From positions 124,001 to 188,000 of the forward strand of contig NZ_JAMQGO010000003.1 in the NCBI RefSeq assembly GCF_023703375.1: a stretch of 64,000 bases of DNA, in the 5' to 3' direction. Below, piece after piece: positions 60,656 to 64,000 of this stretch (positions are counted from its first letter, which is position 1; every line of letters begins with the position of its first letter). Below the pieces are notes generated by a model. That model was not told the DNA's origin and ran no database searches. It saw only the letters and a program-made list of their open reading frames with translations. Position numbers and translations under genes: made by a program. The stretch is from Lutimaribacter degradans. Its GTDB lineage: Bacteria > Pseudomonadota > Alphaproteobacteria > Rhodobacterales > Rhodobacteraceae.

Positions 60656-62211
60656 CGCACCCAGACCTCGACCCGCCGGTTGACCAGTCGGCCCCACGCA
60701 CTGTCATCGCAAGCCATCGGCATCGCCTCGCCAAACGCGTCAACCTCCAGCCCGATCCGTGAAAGGTTCGCCGTCTCGGCCGCAATCTGAACCGCGCGGC
60801 GCACCGCCTCGGCCCGCCGCACAGAAATTTCGCGGTTGATCCGGGCCGACCCTTCGCCATCGGAAAAACCAACAAACAACAACTCGCGCGTGTCATATGT
60901 GCCCGCCTCCAGCGCGCGGGCCAACTGCTCGACGTTCGACCTGGATTGCGCATCCAGCCGGGTTGAACCTTGCTCGAACCGGAACGTCGTGGTCAATCGC
61001 CGCATGGGTGACAAGACACTGACCATGCGCTGCAACTCTTCCAGCCCTATTTCCTCGCCGGCTTGGGAAATCGCGTTTGCAAACCGGTTGCCTTGGGCAT
61101 CAACAGGTATTTCCTCGGGGGTCTGATCGACAAACCCGGCACGCCGTATAACCAACTGCGCTTGCGGACCACGCAGGTAAGTCAGGAATTCGCGCGCCAG
61201 TTTCGGCAATCGTCGTGCGGGCAGATACAGGAAAAGCGGCGCTGTCAGCGGGTAATCCTCGGTCTTCACGTTGCGCCGTTCGGCCCGCAGGGTAAAGCCG
61301 CAGGCCCCTGACAATGCCAGTTGCTTGGTCAGACCCAGCGATGCGGCCGACGCCAGCCCTAGCCCAAAAGGGTCATCGGCCACCGCCCTGGCCAGCGCAT
61401 CGTTCGAGTCATGCCGCTCGACCCCGGGTGCAAGCTCGGCGCGGGCCGGGTTCAAAAGCCGGTCAACCACGGCCTGACCAAGGCCCGAGCGCCCGTCGCG
61501 AAGGTGAAGGGTTATCGGCGCATCCGGCCCGCCAAGGTCACGCCAATTGTCAATCTGGCCCGAGAAGGCGTGCGCCAGATCGGTTGTCGTGATGTCGGCC
61601 ACCGGGTTGTCCTGGGACACGATAGGCACCAGGGCATCCAGCGCCAGCACGCGCGCGCGCCTGGGCCCGCGCAGGTTGCCCATGCCAGCCTCTTGCGCGC
61701 GTTCCGCCTCTGCATCGCGTATCTCGCGCAGCGACATCACGATATCAGCGTCATTCACCAGCAAGTCGGCGAAACCTTCGTCGGTATTGGTTGCATGGAT
61801 GTGAAACCGGCCCATCAACTCGCCTGTCTCGCGATTGCGCAGCAGATAGGTGAACCGCGCGCCCTCACCCGCCTGGCGCGTGGCCGACAGGCCATTGCGC
61901 AGGGCAAATGCCTCGACCAGGGCGGGCATCAGAACCGAACCCATCGTATCGGCGCCCGACATCCGCAATTCGGCCACAAAGGCTGTAAGATTGGGGCAAC
62001 CGGGGCCTTCGCACAGAACGCCCGAGCCATCTACGGTAAGTTCACCGTAAATGGTTTCGACCCGGTAGAACTCACCGTCGAACCCCAACAATGTGCCGTT
62101 GATTTCAACCGACCCGTCGCGCGACGTCAGGGTGACGTCTTGTGCCAGCGCCGTGAATGCCCCCAAGGCAAGGAAAAGTGCGGCGCAAAACGCCGCACGA
62201 CAGTATTTCAT
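60652..62211 (-). CDS. Periplasmic phosphate-binding-protein-like domain fused to OmpA domain
   Basis: Protein of 519 residues with a signal peptide (about 1-23, [11 protein letters not shown]). Residues about 75-360 look like a type-2 periplasmic binding protein of the PstS kind ([51 protein letters not shown]). Residues about 395-519 are an OmpA-type peptidoglycan-binding domain ([54 protein letters not shown]). So a ligand-binding module is anchored to the cell wall. The ligand is unknown; no Pst transporter genes are nearby. It is 29 bases downstream of the next gene. Confidence 0.8.
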   Translation of the reverse strand: MKYCRAAFCAALFLALGAFTALAQDVTLTSRDGSVEINGTLLGFDGEFYRVETIYGELTVDGSGVLCEGPGCPNLTAFVAELRMSGADTMGSVLMPALVEAFALRNGLSATRQAGEGARFTYLLRNRETGELMGRFHIHATNTDEGFADLLVNDADIVMSLREIRDAEAERAQEAGMGNLRGPRRARVLALDALVPIVSQDNPVADITTTDLAHAFSGQIDNWRDLGGPDAPITLHLRDGRSGLGQAVVDRLLNPARAELAPGVERHDSNDALARAVADDPFGLGLASAASLGLTKQLALSGACGFTLRAERRNVKTEDYPLTAPLFLYLPARRLPKLAREFLTYLRGPQAQLVIRRAGFVDQTPEEIPVDAQGNRFANAISQAGEEIGLEELQRMVSVLSPMRRLTTTFRFEQGSTRLDAQSRSNVEQLARALEAGTYDTRELLFVGFSDGEGSARINREISVRRAEAVRRAVQIAAETANLSRIGLEVDAFGEAMPMACDDSAWGRLVNRRVEVWVR

Positions 62212-62240
62212 GAAGGAAATGCGCCCCTGACGCTGTTGTT

Positions 62241-63269
62241 CTAGTTGCGGGCGATTTTCAGGTCTTGGAACAGGTTTTTCAACAACAGAATGTCACCCGA
62301 TACATCGCAGGATGGCACGGTCAGCATCAGATCCTGAACTTTCAGCGTGCCTCCGACCCCAAGTTCGATCGCTTGGCCTTCGATATCCCGGTTGCAATTG
62401 CCCTCAGACACCACGGCTTCGGCGCTCAGAATGACATCACCGTCCCGCGCGGCTCCAACCGGAAAGGTGTAAACCTCGGCCCGCAGCCCATCGGGAAGAT
62501 CGGGGTCACCAAGCGTGGTCAGGTAACCACCTTGCCCTTCAAGTATTTGCCCGATGTCACCCGGGGCGTCGCGCCAGACATGCCCCGCATCGCCATAGTC
62601 GGCACCGTATTCAAGGGCATGTACCTGGAAACCGGCATCGCCACGCCATTGCAACACGACGCGCTGATAGGCATCCAGATCATCGAGGTTGGCGCGCGCC
62701 ACGGCACCCGCGCCATTCTCGAACGATGCGATGTACAGCGCATCGGACGCCAAGGCCGGCGCACGCAATTGCACATTGCCCTCGTCATCCGTCAGGACCG
62801 ATATCATCATGCCGTTATGATGCAATGTCATGCGCGCGTCAGGCATACAGCTCGCACTGACAGCCAGGTCAACCATGCCAGCGGGTGCCGGCGTTGCCGT
62901 CATCACCGGCTCGCACGCCTCGACCTCAGACAGGGGCACAGCGGGGGGTGACTCCGTCGCGGGCGCCTTGGCGTCCAGCGCGGCTATTTCAATTGGGGCC
63001 GGGGCTTGTGACATCTCTGTTTCGACGGCCATCGGTTTATCCGGGGCCGAGATGAAAGACACGTCGCTGACCTCTAGCTTCGGCTGCTCGGGGGCCTTGC
63101 CGGACATGGGAACAGGTGTGTCCACAGCGGCATCGCTGCGCGTATCAAGCGATGCGGTTTGCGCAGATGTGTCCGGCACGGGCTGCGGCGACCGCTGCAT
63201 TACAACCCCGATGCCAAGCGCCACGATCACCGTGCCCCCGGCCATGATATACCGTTTCGGATCAAACAT
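62241..63269 (-). CDS. Membrane-anchored protein of unknown function next to secA
   Basis: Protein of 342 residues: short N-terminus MFDPKRYIMAGG, one transmembrane helix (GTVIVALGIGVVMQ, about 11-25), a Pro/Ala/Ser-rich linker (about 27-125), and a folded C-terminal part from about 128 (VDLAVSASCMPDARMTLHHN, EGNCNRDIEGQAIELGVGG) with several cysteines that could pair in the periplasm. GGAGG precedes the ATG at 63269. No family is recognised with certainty. Position between secA and the binding-protein/OmpA fusion suggests envelope function only. Confidence 0.68.
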   Translation of the reverse strand: MFDPKRYIMAGGTVIVALGIGVVMQRSPQPVPDTSAQTASLDTRSDAAVDTPVPMSGKAPEQPKLEVSDVSFISAPDKPMAVETEMSQAPAPIEIAALDAKAPATESPPAVPLSEVEACEPVMTATPAPAGMVDLAVSASCMPDARMTLHHNGMMISVLTDDEGNVQLRAPALASDALYIASFENGAGAVARANLDDLDAYQRVVLQWRGDAGFQVHALEYGADYGDAGHVWRDAPGDIGQILEGQGGYLTTLGDPDLPDGLRAEVYTFPVGAARDGDVILSAEAVVSEGNCNRDIEGQAIELGVGGTLKVQDLMLTVPSCDVSGDILLLKNLFQDLKIARN

Positions 63270-63386
63270 ACCGACCTCCAAAAACCGACTGGTTCAAGGA
63301 TTTGTATGCGCGGTGAAAACGGCGCCGATGTGGCGCGCATCAGGTGTTTGTCTGACGTTTCGGCAGTAACAATCTCGTCGCGGCGC

Positions 63387-64000
63387 TTAGACGACGCGAC
63401 CATGGCAATGTTTGAATTTCTTACCCGAACCGCAGGGGCAGACTTCGTTTCGGCCCGGATTTCCCCAAGTGGACGGGTCGTTTTCATCAAAACCACCCTC
63501 CAATTCGGCCACCGTGCGGGCCTCGGACTCGGCAGTGGCCTGATCCAGGGCAGCCTGTTGCGCGGCTTGCTGGGCAGCAAGCTCTTGCACCATGGCTTGC
63601 TGTTCCTGTTCGGTCAGCGGCCTGATCTGTGACAGCTTCTGCGTCACTTCGGTGCGCAGGCTATCCAGCATGGTCTCGAACAAATGGAAACTTTCCGACT
63701 TGTATTCGTTCAGCGGATCGCGCTGCGCATAGCCACGGAAGCCCACGACCGAGCGCAGATGCTCTAGCGTCAACAGGTGTTCACGCCACTTGCCATCAAT
63801 GGTTTGCAGCAGGATCTGCTTTTCGATCTGGCGCATGGTGTCGGCGCCGAATGCCTCGGCCTTTTCGGCCATCAGCTTGTCGCTGGCCTCTTCCAGACGC
63901 TCGGCAATGTCATCATCGTCCACGCCTTCCTCGTTGGCCCAGTCAATCACCGGCACGTCGATGCCAAGGTATTCGATACAGGCCGCATAAAGCCCCTCGG
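63387..64000 (-). CDS. secA: Preprotein translocase ATPase SecA (3' part only)
   Basis: The last ~203 residues of SecA; the gene continues beyond the right end. Seen: the helical scaffold/wing segment [20 protein letters not shown] with [20 protein letters not shown], then a linker and the C-terminal zinc-binding SEC-C motif [17 protein letters not shown], which binds SecB and phospholipid. SecA drives Sec-dependent protein export through SecYEG. The downstream 117-base gap before the next gene has no clear terminator. Confidence 0.97.
   Translation of the reverse strand, partial: EGLYAACIEYLGIDVPVIDWANEEGVDDDDIAERLEEASDKLMAEKAEAFGADTMRQIEKQILLQTIDGKWREHLLTLEHLRSVVGFRGYAQRDPLNEYKSESFHLFETMLDSLRTEVTQKLSQIRPLTEQEQQAMVQELAAQQAAQQAALDQATAESEARTVAELEGGFDENDPSTWGNPGRNEVCPCGSGKKFKHCHGRVV

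Overview
The window is a contiguous piece of an alphaproteobacterial chromosome, most probably from the Rhodobacteraceae (Roseobacter-type). The grounds are the block ubiB-ubiE / mutM / enoyl-CoA hydratase / rpsT / dnaA-dnaN-recF-gyrB, the alphaproteobacterial flagellin regulators FlaF and FlbT, a MotE-type motor protein, CtrA-like sites, high G+C, and dense ATGA/GTGA stop-start overlaps. I saw no rRNA, tRNA, CRISPR array, prophage or insertion sequence. I cannot name a genus.

Layout. (1) 1-2.4 kb, envelope and stationary-phase genes: end of lptA, then lptB, hpf and ptsN. (2) 2.4-12.7 kb, a surface-glycan region: a two-domain sulfotransferase, a Core-2-type glycosyltransferase, three other glycosyltransferases, galU, kdsB, cysQ, and an ABC-2 export permease without its ATPase. 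CysQ would remove the PAP left by a PAPS-dependent sulfotransferase, so a sulfated, Kdo-linked surface polymer is a reasonable hypothesis. (3) 12.8-25 kb, core replication and quinone genes: gyrB, recF, dnaN, dnaA, rpsT, an enoyl-CoA hydratase, mutM, ubiE, ubiB and an APH-like kinase. (4) 25-55.7 kb, a flagellar regulon of about 37 genes in alternating operons: hook cap and hook length (flgD, fliK), filament and its regulators (fliC, flaF, flbT), rod and basal body (flgBC, fliE, flgFGAHI), export apparatus (fliI, fliH, fliP, fliQ, fliR, flhA, flhB), MS ring (fliF), switch (only fliN), stator (motA and motB, about 10 kb apart), hook and junction (flgE, flgK, flgL), plus several poorly characterised genes. 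(5) 55.8-64 kb: an AlkB-type dioxygenase divergent from dnaK-dnaJ, radC, a binding-protein/OmpA fusion, a membrane-anchored protein of unknown function, and the 3' part of secA.

The best candidates for new biology are in the flagellar block. A 748-residue secreted protein with an AMIN-like N-terminus and a helical-repeat C-terminus lies in the motA operon, near a MotE-like gene. A 63-residue gene is translationally coupled to flhA. fliG and fliM are absent from the places where they are usually found. CtrA-like boxes sit in the fliL/fliF and flgE promoter regions. Outside the flagellar block, the dnaA-rpsT gap has a tight cluster of five GANTC sites but no clear DnaA box, and hpf has a leader with tandem hairpins.
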